Source of the DNA: an uncultured Clostridium sp.
GTDB taxonomy: Bacteria; Bacillota_I; Bacilli_A; RF39; UBA660
Length of the DNA stretch: 48,474 bases
Reading direction: 5' to 3'
Assembly: GCA_902493795.1 (NCBI GenBank)
Contig: CABUQZ010000012.1
Coordinates: 1-48,474 of the forward strand
Below are positions 16,015-24,203 of the stretch, in pieces; within the stretch, counting starts at the first letter, position 1, and each line of letters begins with the position of its first letter. Below the pieces are notes generated by a model. It did not search any database, was not told where the DNA came from, and worked only from the letters and a program-made list of their open reading frames with translations. The position numbers were made by a program, and so were the translations under genes.

Positions 16015-16114
16015 ATTAATTAAAAATATGTAAAAAATGTTTTTTTTATATGTTTTTAATTTTTTTCTTTATTTTAAGTGTTAAAATAATAATGTATTAT
16101 AGTAAGAGGTGTTT

Positions 16115-16624
16115 ATGGAAGACTTTGAAATTTTAAAGGGTAAATTTAGTAATATTTTTATAAAGATTGTTTTTGGTTTAATGAAAAATGATTTGAGTGA
16201 GATAAGACATTATTTAAGTGATGATGTTTATAATATGTATCAAAGTGTGGTTGATAATAATATTAAGAATAATGAACTACCTATGTATGATCTTTTAAAT
16301 GTAAAAAGTATATCTTTAGTTGATAGTTATGAAAAAGATGATAGCTACTATGTTAAAGTTCTTTTAGTTTCAAGATATATGGATTATGTTGTTGATAAGG
16401 ATACGTTAGAGTATAAAAGAGGAGAAGATTCTCGTCGTATAGAGAAAAATCATTATCTTACATTTAAAAAATTAAAAAGTGCAACAGAAAGAAAAAACGT
16501 TATAAAATGTGAATATTGTGGTGCTAATTTGGATATTAATTCCAGTGGTGTATGTGAGTATTGTGGTAAAGTTGCTGATGTTAGTCATTATGATTATATA
16601 TTAGTAGAAGCTGATTATATTTAG
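16115..16624 (+). CDS. Soluble Tim44-like/zinc-ribbon protein, paralog 2
   Basis: 169 residues. It corresponds to the C-terminal half of its neighbours only: a Tim44-like domain beginning at the helix before DLSEIRHYLSDDVYNMYQ, and a zinc ribbon CEYCGANL...CEYCGK. The signal segment, the TDSGFD motif and the membrane segments are all missing. It is the most divergent member and ends with an extra acidic tail. Start is ATG 16115; the GTG at 16109 is inside the AAGAGGTG ribosome binding site. Its stop is immediately followed by the binding site of the next paralog, so the two are coupled. It could be a cytoplasmic partner of the membrane-bound members. Confidence 0.78.
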   Translation: MEDFEILKGKFSNIFIKIVFGLMKNDLSEIRHYLSDDVYNMYQSVVDNNIKNNELPMYDLLNVKSISLVDSYEKDDSYYVKVLLVSRYMDYVVDKDTLEYKRGEDSRRIEKNHYLTFKKLKSATERKNVIKCEYCGANLDINSSGVCEYCGKVADVSHYDYILVEADYI

Positions 16625-16633
16625 GTGATTCTT

Positions 16634-17695
16634 ATGAAATTGAGTAATAGGAATATATTAATAATTCTCGTATTTTGCCTTTTAGGTTTATTAATTGCTT
16701 TTTCGTTTCAACATGGATTTAATTCCTCTTTTTATAGAGAACTAGCTACTGATAGTGGATTTGATGCTGATTATGGTGGTAGTTCTAGTAGTGGAGGAGG
16801 TGGAGGATCATCTAGTAGTGGTTCTAGTGGCTCTAGTAGTCGAAGTGCAAATATTAGTCCATTTGCCTCAATTAGCCTCTTAATTGGAACAGCAGTCTTT
16901 GTATTGGTTGTTCTTCCAGTATTTTTATCGTATGATGGCAAATTTAAAGATAAAAGACTAATATATGGTTTGCTTTTTGGTCTTTTAATTACCATTGTTA
17001 TAGCTTGTCTTTTTACATCACTATTATTTTTTGTATTTGATTTTTTAATCTCAACGTTTACTGTACATGTTTTTGTTTCTGTTTTAATTACTATCCTTAT
17101 ATTTGTTTTGGTTTTTTCTTTAATGATGTGTATTAAAAATTCGATTGTAACAAAAAATGCTTTGAAAAAACTCAACTGCTTTTCTCAAGTTATGTCTGAT
17201 CCTTCAATTGTTAATGAAGCTTATAATATTTATGTAAAAGTTCAAGAAGCTTGGTCAAAAAATGATGTTGATAGCTTGAGAAGTTTAATATCTGATGCAA
17301 TGTATAATACATATAGTGTTCAAATACAAACAATGATAAGAAAACATCGAAGAAATGAAATGTCTAATTTTAAATTTGTTAAGGGATGTATTCATGATTA
17401 CAAATCGTATGATGATAAAGATGTGTATGTAATAACGCTTCAAGTTTTATGTAAAGATTATTTAGTGGATTCTAAAACTAATAAAAAAATTAAAGGAAGT
17501 AGAAGGCGTAATAATTATATTTATTCTTTAACATTTGAAAAATATAAAGATGTTGATATAAAAGAATGTCCAAATTGTAAAGCACCACTTCCAACATTTT
17601 GTGAAAGTGTTAAATGTTCATATTGTGGTTCTATTATAAATAAAAAATCTACTAATATGGTATTAATAGATAAAAAGATGCTTTTGCAAAGATAA
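16634..17695 (+). CDS. Tim44-like membrane protein with zinc ribbon, paralog 3
   Basis: 353 residues. N-terminal hydrophobic segment (about 6-26), then FQHGFNSSFYRELATDSGFD, a Ser/Gly-rich linker (about 48-75), three hydrophobic segments (about 77-175), Tim44-like domain (about 185-300) and zinc ribbon CPNCKAPL...CSYCGS. The 5' end is almost identical in DNA to that of paralog 5, while the Tim44-coding part is almost identical to paralog 4, so the gene is a mosaic. Start ATG 16634 behind AGGTGAT; in-frame GTG 16625 is part of that site. Confidence 0.82.
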   Translation: MKLSNRNILIILVFCLLGLLIAFSFQHGFNSSFYRELATDSGFDADYGGSSSSGGGGGSSSSGSSGSSSRSANISPFASISLLIGTAVFVLVVLPVFLSYDGKFKDKRLIYGLLFGLLITIVIACLFTSLLFFVFDFLISTFTVHVFVSVLITILIFVLVFSLMMCIKNSIVTKNALKKLNCFSQVMSDPSIVNEAYNIYVKVQEAWSKNDVDSLRSLISDAMYNTYSVQIQTMIRKHRRNEMSNFKFVKGCIHDYKSYDDKDVYVITLQVLCKDYLVDSKTNKKIKGSRRRNNYIYSLTFEKYKDVDIKECPNCKAPLPTFCESVKCSYCGSIINKKSTNMVLIDKKMLLQR

Positions 17696-17753
17696 TAATA
17701 AGTAATTTAGAAATAAATTGTATAATTTCTTTTTCGAGGAAGAAGGTGTATTT

Positions 17754-18884
17754 ATGAAATTAAATAATAAGAATGTGTTTGTTTTACTTACATTTTGTTT
17801 TTTATTTTTAGTTGTAGCATTTTCTTTTCAACATGGTTTTAATATTCTTTCATCTAGAGATTTATCTACTGATAGTGGATTTGATTCTGATTTTGGAGGA
17901 TCTGATAGTGGTTGGGATAGTGGTTCATCTAGTAGTAGTTCTAGTAGCTATGGTAGACATAGTGGTAGCAGTAGTGGACATGAAGTAAGTCCAGTCTTTT
18001 ATATATATATATTAGTAGTAGCAGTAGTAGTGGTTTTTCCTGTATTACCTGTATTATTTAATTTTAAAAGATGTGGTATTGCTCTAGGTTTAGCCTTTGG
18101 TTTTATGATTGGTGTGATGCTTAGCATTACGCTTGCTATTTTAACTGCAATACCGTTATATATCTTGCTATATATATATCAAAATATAAATTATTTTGTT
18201 CTTACTCATTTACCATCTATTATATTGATACCACTTGCAATTTTAGAGTTTATTCCAATAATTGCTATGCTTTTAGGTATTAAAAAATATCTTATCAAGC
18301 AACATGAGTTACAAGAGCGTAAGTATAAAGAAATGAGTCTTAATGGAACACAAAATAATGATTATTTTCATGAAGTTATCTCTAATCCTTCAATTGTTAA
18401 TGAAGCTTATGATATTTATGTAAAAGTTCAAGAAGCTTGGTCAAAAAATGATGTTGGAAGCTTGAGAAGTTTAATCTCTGATGCAATGTATAATATGTAT
18501 AGTGATCAAATAGAAACAATGATAAGAAGAAATCAAAGAAATGAAATGTCTAACTTTGAATTTGTTAGGGGATGTATTCATGATTATAAATCATATGGTG
18601 ATAAAGAGGTATATGTAATAACGCTTCAAGTTTTATGTAAAGATTATTTGGTGGATGTTTATACTAATGAAGTAATTAAAGGAGATATTAATTATATTAA
18701 TAATTATATTTATTCTTTAACATTTGAAAGGTATAAAGGTGTTGATATAAAAGAGTGTCCAAATTGTAAGGCACCACTTCCAACATCTAGCGAGAGTGTT
18801 AAATGTTCATATTGTGGTTCTATAATAAATAAAAAATCAACTAGTATGGTATTAATAGATAAAAAGATGATTCAACAAAGTTAA
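17754..18884 (+). CDS. Tim44-like membrane protein with zinc ribbon, paralog 4
   Basis: 376 residues with the same order of parts as its neighbours: signal-like hydrophobic segment, LSTDSGFDSDFGG, a Ser/Gly/Asp linker, several hydrophobic segments (about 80-190), Tim44-like domain (about 220-330) and zinc ribbon CPNCKAPL...CSYCGS. The linker and membrane segments differ from paralog 3 while the Tim44 region is nearly the same. Start ATG 17754 follows AAGGTG; an in-frame TTG at 17718 has no supporting site. The spacer before it (ATAAGTAATTTA, 17698) recurs after this gene (18887), a trace of tandem duplication. Confidence 0.82.
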   Translation: MKLNNKNVFVLLTFCFLFLVVAFSFQHGFNILSSRDLSTDSGFDSDFGGSDSGWDSGSSSSSSSSYGRHSGSSSGHEVSPVFYIYILVVAVVVVFPVLPVLFNFKRCGIALGLAFGFMIGVMLSITLAILTAIPLYILLYIYQNINYFVLTHLPSIILIPLAILEFIPIIAMLLGIKKYLIKQHELQERKYKEMSLNGTQNNDYFHEVISNPSIVNEAYDIYVKVQEAWSKNDVGSLRSLISDAMYNMYSDQIETMIRRNQRNEMSNFEFVRGCIHDYKSYGDKEVYVITLQVLCKDYLVDVYTNEVIKGDINYINNYIYSLTFERYKGVDIKECPNCKAPLPTSSESVKCSYCGSIINKKSTSMVLIDKKMIQQS

Positions 18885-18938
18885 TGATAAGTAATTTAAC
18901 AAGATGTATATGTTGCTTTTTAGAAAGAAGGATTATTT

Positions 18939-20012
18939 ATGAAATTAAATAATAAGAAGATAGTTGTTGTGCTTGTATTTTGCTTTTTAGGTTTAGTACT
19001 TGCTTTTTCATTTCAACATGGATTTAATTCCTCTTTTTATAGGGAACTAGCTACTGATAGTGGATTTGATTCTGATTTTGGTGGTGATTCCGGTGGTGGT
19101 TGGGATGGTGGTTCATCTAGTAGTAGTTCTGGTGACTCCGGTGATTATGGTAATGGTAGTTATGGTAGTTTTGGTAGTAATTCAAATTTTAATATCTTTA
19201 TTTTCCTAGAACCTATTATTTTCTCGTTAGTAATTGTTTTCCCTATAATTGCTTTGCGTAGTTATAAACAAGGAAAAAATGATTATCATAATCAGATTAG
19301 ATTAAGTATATTTTATGGATTTATTTTGTTCTTTTTATTATGTTTTGTTCGTGTCTTATTTTTTATATTAAGTTCCATTTCGTTAAGAGAATTCTTACTA
19401 GGAAGTATTGTTATGATATCCACTATGCTTTTTTTTGAGATATTTTTTAAAATGTTACTCAAATTTAAATGGGCAATACAAGATGCTTGGTTTTTTAAAA
19501 AGGCTTTAAATAATCCTAGTATAGTTAAAGAAGCTTATGATATTTATGTAAGAATTCAAGAAGCATGGTCAAAAAATGATATTGAGGATGTTAGAAGTCT
19601 GTTATCTTCAGAAATGTTTAATATGTATAGTTCTCAAATACAAACAATGATAAGAAAAAAAGAAAGAAATGCAATGTCAGATTTTAAGTTTGTAAAAGGT
19701 GCTATTCGTAATTATCAAAGTTTTAATGGACAAGAAAGATATGTTGTTATACTTCAGGTTTTATGCAAAGATTATTTGATAAACGATGAGACTAATAAAG
19801 TTATAAGTGGAAGTAAAAAACGCATTAATGATTATACTTATTCTTTAACATTTTTAAGAAATGAAAGTGTAGATGTAGAGAAATGTCCAAACTGTGATGC
19901 AAATCTTTCTTCTACTGGTCAAACTGTTAAATGTCCATATTGTGGCTCTGTAATAGAAAGAAAAACTACTAATTTGGTGTTAGTTGATAAAAAAATGCTT
20001 AGAGAAAAATAG
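18939..20012 (+). CDS. Tim44-like membrane protein with zinc ribbon, paralog 5
   Basis: 357 residues. Parts: hydrophobic segment (about 6-26), ELATDSGFDSDFGG, Gly/Ser-rich linker (about 50-85), three hydrophobic segments (about 88-175), Tim44-like domain (about 185-305), zinc ribbon CPNCDANL...CPYCGS. The N-terminal 50 codons match paralog 3, but the Tim44 and zinc-ribbon parts are closer to paralog 1 (INDYTYSLTFLRN, VIERKTTNLVLVDKKM). Start ATG 18939 after AGAAAGAAGG. The stop codon overlaps the AGGAGGTG site of the following lipoprotein gene. Confidence 0.82.
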   Translation: MKLNNKKIVVVLVFCFLGLVLAFSFQHGFNSSFYRELATDSGFDSDFGGDSGGGWDGGSSSSSSGDSGDYGNGSYGSFGSNSNFNIFIFLEPIIFSLVIVFPIIALRSYKQGKNDYHNQIRLSIFYGFILFFLLCFVRVLFFILSSISLREFLLGSIVMISTMLFFEIFFKMLLKFKWAIQDAWFFKKALNNPSIVKEAYDIYVRIQEAWSKNDIEDVRSLLSSEMFNMYSSQIQTMIRKKERNAMSDFKFVKGAIRNYQSFNGQERYVVILQVLCKDYLINDETNKVISGSKKRINDYTYSLTFLRNESVDVEKCPNCDANLSSTGQTVKCPYCGSVIERKTTNLVLVDKKMLREK

Positions 20013-20022
20013 GAGGTGTTTA

Positions 20023-20853
20023 ATTATAAAAAAGTTTATTTATATTGTATATTTAGTTGTTACTGTGTTCTTTTTGACTGGTTGTGGAAGCAGTAATCTT
20101 AATCCTAATGAACTATCAATAGATGATTTCGAATGGGAAACGCAAAAGAGCAAGTGCGATGGGAATGATTGCTATGTGTTATCACTTTATAATAAATCAG
20201 AATATGATGTTATTGGAGTTTATTTTTCTTATGGGGTAAAAAGTGGTGTGTCAAAAAGTGACTTGAGAGTTTATGATGAATTTATGAGTGAACATGAAGG
20301 ATATATTGATAATGGTGATCCTTATGAAAATATAACATTGATTGGAAAGAAAAATGAATTTATAAAGAAGGGTGAAAAATTAACTGATTTAAGATTTACT
20401 ATTGGATATCTAAATAATGCTTGGTATGATTATCCATCTGATGATCAGTTTGATTTAATGGAACCCAAAGAATTACAATTAGGAATAGTAAGTGATGATA
20501 AATTATATATTTCCTATTACGATTTTCAAAAGAAGTCTTGGAAAATAGATGAGAAAACAATTGATGTTAACTCTTGGTCAAGTAAAGAAATAGGTAAACA
20601 ATTAAGTAAACCTAATAACGTATATACTGTTGTAAGAGTTGATGATGAAGATAAATTTGAGGTATATTTATATTGTGTTTCGCAAGATATGTACTATGAG
20701 TATGTAGATGAGTTGAAATCATTCGGTTATCTTGAAGAAAATTATTCAGAATATGGTTTTGAAGGAGTTAACTCTTTGGGGTATCATATAGATGTTTCGT
20801 ATACTAAAAAAGAAGAGAGATTATTTGTTAGAATCGATAAGAAAAATGCTTGA
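20023..20853 (+). CDS. Lipoprotein of the Tim44-like cluster, possible AUU start
   Basis: 276 residues if started at ATT 20023. A textbook lipoprotein signal (two lysines, hydrophobic stretch, lipobox LTGC) begins exactly there, and a perfect AGGAGGTG (20011-20018) ends four bases before ATT. No ATG, GTG or TTG lies at a workable distance; the nearest alternative is TTG 19984 inside the preceding gene, which would put 13 charged residues before the signal peptide. AUU starts are rare but known (infC). A sequencing error or real mutation of ATG is an alternative. The mature protein is unrecognised and has no membrane segment after the lipid anchor. Confidence 0.72.
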   Translation: MIKKFIYIVYLVVTVFFLTGCGSSNLNPNELSIDDFEWETQKSKCDGNDCYVLSLYNKSEYDVIGVYFSYGVKSGVSKSDLRVYDEFMSEHEGYIDNGDPYENITLIGKKNEFIKKGEKLTDLRFTIGYLNNAWYDYPSDDQFDLMEPKELQLGIVSDDKLYISYYDFQKKSWKIDEKTIDVNSWSSKEIGKQLSKPNNVYTVVRVDDEDKFEVYLYCVSQDMYYEYVDELKSFGYLEENYSEYGFEGVNSLGYHIDVSYTKKEERLFVRIDKKNA

Positions 20854-20875
20854 AGATTATAAATAATCTTTTTTT
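20853..20875 (+). terminator. Terminator of the Tim44-like cluster
   Basis: AAGATTA (20853-20859) pairs with TAATCTT (20864-20870), followed by Ts; it overlaps the lipoprotein stop codon. Confidence 0.65.
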
Positions 20876-20906
20876 AATGTTTTTTATAACTGTTAACACT
20901 TTTATG

Positions 20907-20935
20907 TTGACAACTTTATTTCCCTATTATATAAT
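20907..20935 (+). promoter_or_regulatory. Consensus sigma-A promoter of rpsP
   Basis: TTGACA (20907-20912), 17 bases, TATAAT (20930-20935): a perfect match to the sigma-A consensus, as expected for a ribosomal protein gene. Leader of about 18 bases. Confidence 0.85.
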
Positions 20936-20959
20936 CAATATGAAACGGAGGTATTGAAA

Positions 20960-21229
20960 GTGGCAGTTAGAATAAGATTAACAAGAATGGGAGCAAGACA
21001 TAAACCAGTTTATAGAATTGTAGCAAGTGACTCTAGAAGACCTAGAAACGGACAATACATTGAGCTTATTGGAACATATAATCCAGGAATTAACGAAGTT
21101 AAAGTTAACGAAGAAGTTGCTCTAAAATGGTTAAATCAAGGAGCTCTTCCTACTGATACAGTAAGAAGTTTACTTAGTAAACAAGGAATTATGGCAAAAT
21201 TTGCTGATTCTAAAAAAGGAAATAAATAA
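20960..21229 (+). CDS. rpsP: 30S ribosomal protein S16
   Basis: 89 residues, full length. S16 is an early-assembling small-subunit protein. Family sequence is clear: AVRIRLTRMGARHKPVYRIV at the start and GRYIE-like QYIELIGTYNPG after it. The start is GTG 20960, eight bases after GGAGG, giving the usual M-A-V-R-I-R beginning; TTG at 20954 is too close to the binding site. khpA follows after two bases. The usual later genes rimM, trmD and rplS are not here. Confidence 0.96.
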   Translation: MAVRIRLTRMGARHKPVYRIVASDSRRPRNGQYIELIGTYNPGINEVKVNEEVALKWLNQGALPTDTVRSLLSKQGIMAKFADSKKGNK

Positions 21230-21231
21230 TT

Positions 21232-21480
21232 ATGGATTTAGTAGAGTTAACTAAAGAAATTGTTACAGCTCTTGCTAAAGACAAAGAAAGTATTAGTGTT
21301 AAAGAGTTTGAGACTAATGAAGAAAATACAATCCTTATTGAAGTTATGGTATCAGAAGATGATATTGGAAGAATCATTGGTAAGGAAGGTAAAAATGCTC
21401 ATGCTCTTAGAACTTTAGTTCAAGCTAGTAGTTATTTAAAAGATAATAAAAAAGTTAAAATTAATATCGATAAGTTTTAA
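21232..21480 (+). CDS. khpA: KH-domain RNA-binding protein KhpA
   Basis: 82 residues. A single KH domain with the GxxG loop in IGRIIGKEGKNAHALRTLV near residue 46. KhpA forms an RNA chaperone with KhpB in Firmicutes and affects cell division and wall synthesis. Immediate position after rpsP is typical of the family (ylqC). A hairpin with T-run directly after the stop ends the unit. Confidence 0.93.
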   Translation: MDLVELTKEIVTALAKDKESISVKEFETNEENTILIEVMVSEDDIGRIIGKEGKNAHALRTLVQASSYLKDNKKVKINIDKF

Positions 21481-21500
21481 GACCTAATGGTCTTTTTTTT
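21479..21500 (+). terminator. Terminator after rpsP-khpA
   Basis: AAGACC (21479-21484), loop TAAT, GGTCTT (21489-21494), then a run of T residues. Confidence 0.8.
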
Positions 21501-21551
21501 CTGCATTGATAAAACCTTATAAATATAATATAATTGGTAGTAGGTGATAGT

Positions 21552-22259
21552 ATGAATGAAGAATTAACACTGCCAAAGCATGTTGGCATTATTATGGATG
21601 GAAATGGTAGATGGGCTAAAAAACGTGGACTTAAAAGAAGTTTTGGGCATAAAGCAGGAGCTGATAACTTAGAAAAACTTTTAAAGCACATATATAATAT
21701 GGGAATAAAATACGTAAGTGTTTATGCTTTTTCTACAGAAAATTTTAGTAGAAGTGAAGAGGAAGTTAACTATTTAATGGATTTATTTGTTAAATATTTT
21801 ACTAAGAAAAAGAAAATATTTGTTAATGAAGAATTAAAGGTTGTTTTTTCAGGTAGTAAAAATAATTTAAGAGATGATGTTTTAAATGGAATGCAAGATC
21901 TTGAAGAATCTACTAAGAATTTTGATAGAGGAGTTTTTAACATTTGCCTTAACTATGGAGGAAGACTTGAAATAGTTGATGCAATTAAAAAAATATCTAG
22001 TAAAGTAAAAGATGGAAGTCTTGATATAGAAAGTATTAATGAAGAATTAGTAAGTCACTATATGTATCAAGATTTACCTAGTGTTGATTTTGTAATAAGA
22101 ACTAGTGGTGAGCAAAGAATAAGTAACTTTATGTTATGGCAATCTAGCTATGCTGAATATTATTTTCCTCAAGTGTTGTTTCCTGATTTTGATGCAAAAG
22201 AATTTGATAAAGCAATTTTAGAATACAATAAAAGGGATAGAAGGTTTGGTAAGGCATGA
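21552..22259 (+). CDS. uppS: Undecaprenyl diphosphate synthase
   Basis: 235 residues. The cis-prenyltransferase makes the C55 lipid carrier for peptidoglycan and other wall polymers. Signature pieces: HVGIIMDGNGRWAKKRG (catalytic Asp) near residue 10, YAFSTENFSRS, and RTSGEQRISNFMLWQ near residue 190. Start ATG 21552 follows AGGTGAT; an upstream in-frame TTG at 21534 lies before the binding site. It overlaps cdsA by four bases (ATGA), so translation is coupled. Terminates with TGA, evidence for the standard code. Confidence 0.96.
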   Translation: MNEELTLPKHVGIIMDGNGRWAKKRGLKRSFGHKAGADNLEKLLKHIYNMGIKYVSVYAFSTENFSRSEEEVNYLMDLFVKYFTKKKKIFVNEELKVVFSGSKNNLRDDVLNGMQDLEESTKNFDRGVFNICLNYGGRLEIVDAIKKISSKVKDGSLDIESINEELVSHYMYQDLPSVDFVIRTSGEQRISNFMLWQSSYAEYYFPQVLFPDFDAKEFDKAILEYNKRDRRFGKA

Positions 22260-23056
22260 AAAAAGGTTTTATTAGTATTAGCATATTAATCCTATTATTT
22301 ATAAGCTCATTATATTTGGGTCAACTAGAATTTTCAATTTGTACAAGTATACTTGCATGTCTTTCATTAAAAGAAATACTTTATATTAGAACAAGTGAAA
22401 AACATGTACCTATAGAAATAGAACTTCTTGACTATATTGCGGTTGTATTTTTTACAATGAATAATTTTGGATCAGATTTAAATTATTATCTTGTCGATTA
22501 TAGATTAATAGCAGCATTATTATTAATAAATTTTATTCCTTTAGTATTAGTTCATGATAAAAAAGTATATAATGTAATAGATGCACTATATTTAATTGGT
22601 TCAACATTGTTTATTGGAGTAACATTTAATTTGATTACTCAGTTTAGAAGTTTTAATATCGATTATGTAATTTATATATTTTTGTTGGGATTTTTCAATG
22701 ACTTTTATGAATATATTACTGGTGAACTTATAGGAACAAAGCTACTTCTTCCAAGTGTATCTGCAAAAAAATCACTTGAAGGTACAATTGGTGGACTTTT
22801 TATGGGTACAATAATTCCTTCAATGTATTTTGTTTGTTGTATTCCAACTGATTTACCAGCATATGCAGTATTAATAATTTCATTTTTGTTATCTATGTTA
22901 GGTCAGGTAGGGGATTTGGTGTTCTCATTTATAAAAAGGGAGTTTGGAAAAAGAGATTTTTCTAAAATAGTAGTGGGATCTGGTGGTATACTTGATGTTA
23001 TTGATAGTATAATATTTATAACGCTAGGATTTTTACTATTTTTATCAGTAATATAG
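22256..23056 (+). CDS. cdsA: Phosphatidate cytidylyltransferase CdsA, divergent signature
   Basis: 266 residues with about seven membrane segments. CdsA makes CDP-diacylglycerol, the precursor of all phospholipids. The middle motif SAKKSLEGTIGG and the C-terminal block SFIKREFGKRDFSKIV then GSGGILDVID align with the family signature (normally ...KD...PGHGGxLDRxD). The His of HGG is Ser and the Arg of LDRxD is Val, while both Asp residues remain. Position between uppS and rseP is the standard one, though dxr, often between cdsA and rseP, is missing. The divergence may be lineage-specific; activity is probable but not certain. Confidence 0.85.
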   Translation: MKKGFISISILILLFISSLYLGQLEFSICTSILACLSLKEILYIRTSEKHVPIEIELLDYIAVVFFTMNNFGSDLNYYLVDYRLIAALLLINFIPLVLVHDKKVYNVIDALYLIGSTLFIGVTFNLITQFRSFNIDYVIYIFLLGFFNDFYEYITGELIGTKLLLPSVSAKKSLEGTIGGLFMGTIIPSMYFVCCIPTDLPAYAVLIISFLLSMLGQVGDLVFSFIKREFGKRDFSKIVVGSGGILDVIDSIIFITLGFLLFLSVI

Positions 23057-23067
23057 GAGGATAATTA

Positions 23068-24123
23068 ATGTTAACTTTAATTTATTTTATTTTAATTCTT
23101 GGACTCATTGTGTTGGTTCATGAATTTGGACACTTTATTTTTGCTAAGTTATTTGGGGTTTATGTTTATGAGTTCTCTATTGGGATGGGTCCTAGAGTTT
23201 GTGGAACTAAAAAGAAAAAAGGAAAAACAACTTACAATATTAGAGCTTTACCAATTGGAGGATTTGTAGCTCTTGCTGGAGAAGATCCTGAAGAAAAAGA
23301 TAGTGAAGTACCAGATGGTGGTTATTTATATCAAAAGCCAATATGGCAAAGAGCTATCATTATGGGAGCAGGGGTATTTAATAATTTTCTTCTTGCAATT
23401 TTAATATTATTCTTTATTGGATTGTTTTTTGGATCTCCTTCTCCTACTCCTGTAATTACATCTTTAGAAGCAGGATTTCCTTCTTATGAAATGGGATTAA
23501 AAGAAGGGGACATAATAAAAGAGATTAATGGTAAATCTATTTCAACAAGAGATGATGCTCAGTTATATTTAGTACTAGAAAATAATGGTAAAGAAACAGA
23601 GTTTGTTGTTTTACGTGATGGAAAAGAATATACATATAGTATTCCACCAGTTAAAATAGAAAATGCAAAAACAGGGAATGAAACATACCGATATGGAATT
23701 GGTTTTATTCCAGAGTATAAACATGGAATTGTAGAAGCTATAAAATATGCATTTAGGCAGGTATGGTCTTATGTTAAACAGATTATTATTACATTTGAGT
23801 ATTTGTTTACTGGTAGATTAGGTTTTGATAATTTATCAGGGCCAGTTGGAATTTATTCTTATGTTGGTGAAGCATCAAAGCAACATGCACTTCTTAACTT
23901 ATCAAGTTTAACAGCACTTTTATGTATTAACGTAGGATTTATCAATATACTTCCTTTCCCAGCATTTGATGGTGGAAGAATATTTTTGTTACTAATTGAA
24001 AAGTTAAGAGGAAAACCAGTAAACCCTAAAATAGAAAATATGATTAATACAGTTGGATTTATGTTACTTATGCTTTTAACTTTAGTTGTTACTTGCAGCG
24101 ATATATTAAAATTATTTAATTAA
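23068..24123 (+). CDS. rseP: Site-2 (intramembrane) zinc protease RseP/RasP
   Basis: 351 residues. RasP cuts membrane segments of anti-sigma factors and leftover signal peptides. Catalytic HEFGH lies in the first membrane segment (about residue 18), a PDZ domain spans about 128-200 (GLKEGDIIKEINGKSI), and the second catalytic motif NILPFPAFDGGR (the Asp zinc ligand) is near residue 297. Four membrane segments and normal length are clear. Start ATG 23068 after AGGAGG, 11 bases after cdsA. A terminator follows at once. Confidence 0.95.
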   Translation: MLTLIYFILILGLIVLVHEFGHFIFAKLFGVYVYEFSIGMGPRVCGTKKKKGKTTYNIRALPIGGFVALAGEDPEEKDSEVPDGGYLYQKPIWQRAIIMGAGVFNNFLLAILILFFIGLFFGSPSPTPVITSLEAGFPSYEMGLKEGDIIKEINGKSISTRDDAQLYLVLENNGKETEFVVLRDGKEYTYSIPPVKIENAKTGNETYRYGIGFIPEYKHGIVEAIKYAFRQVWSYVKQIIITFEYLFTGRLGFDNLSGPVGIYSYVGEASKQHALLNLSSLTALLCINVGFINILPFPAFDGGRIFLLLIEKLRGKPVNPKIENMINTVGFMLLMLLTLVVTCSDILKLFN

Positions 24124-24124
24124 G

Positions 24125-24146
24125 AAAGCTAGTTAATAGCTTTTTT
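24125..24146 (+). terminator. Terminator after uppS-cdsA-rseP
   Basis: AAAGCTA (24125-24131), loop GTTAA, TAGCTTT (24137-24143), then Ts. Confidence 0.75.
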
Positions 24147-24203
24147 CTTTGTAAAAATAAGTTTATTATTGTATAATTTTATTGTTGTATAGAAGGTGAA
24201 GAT

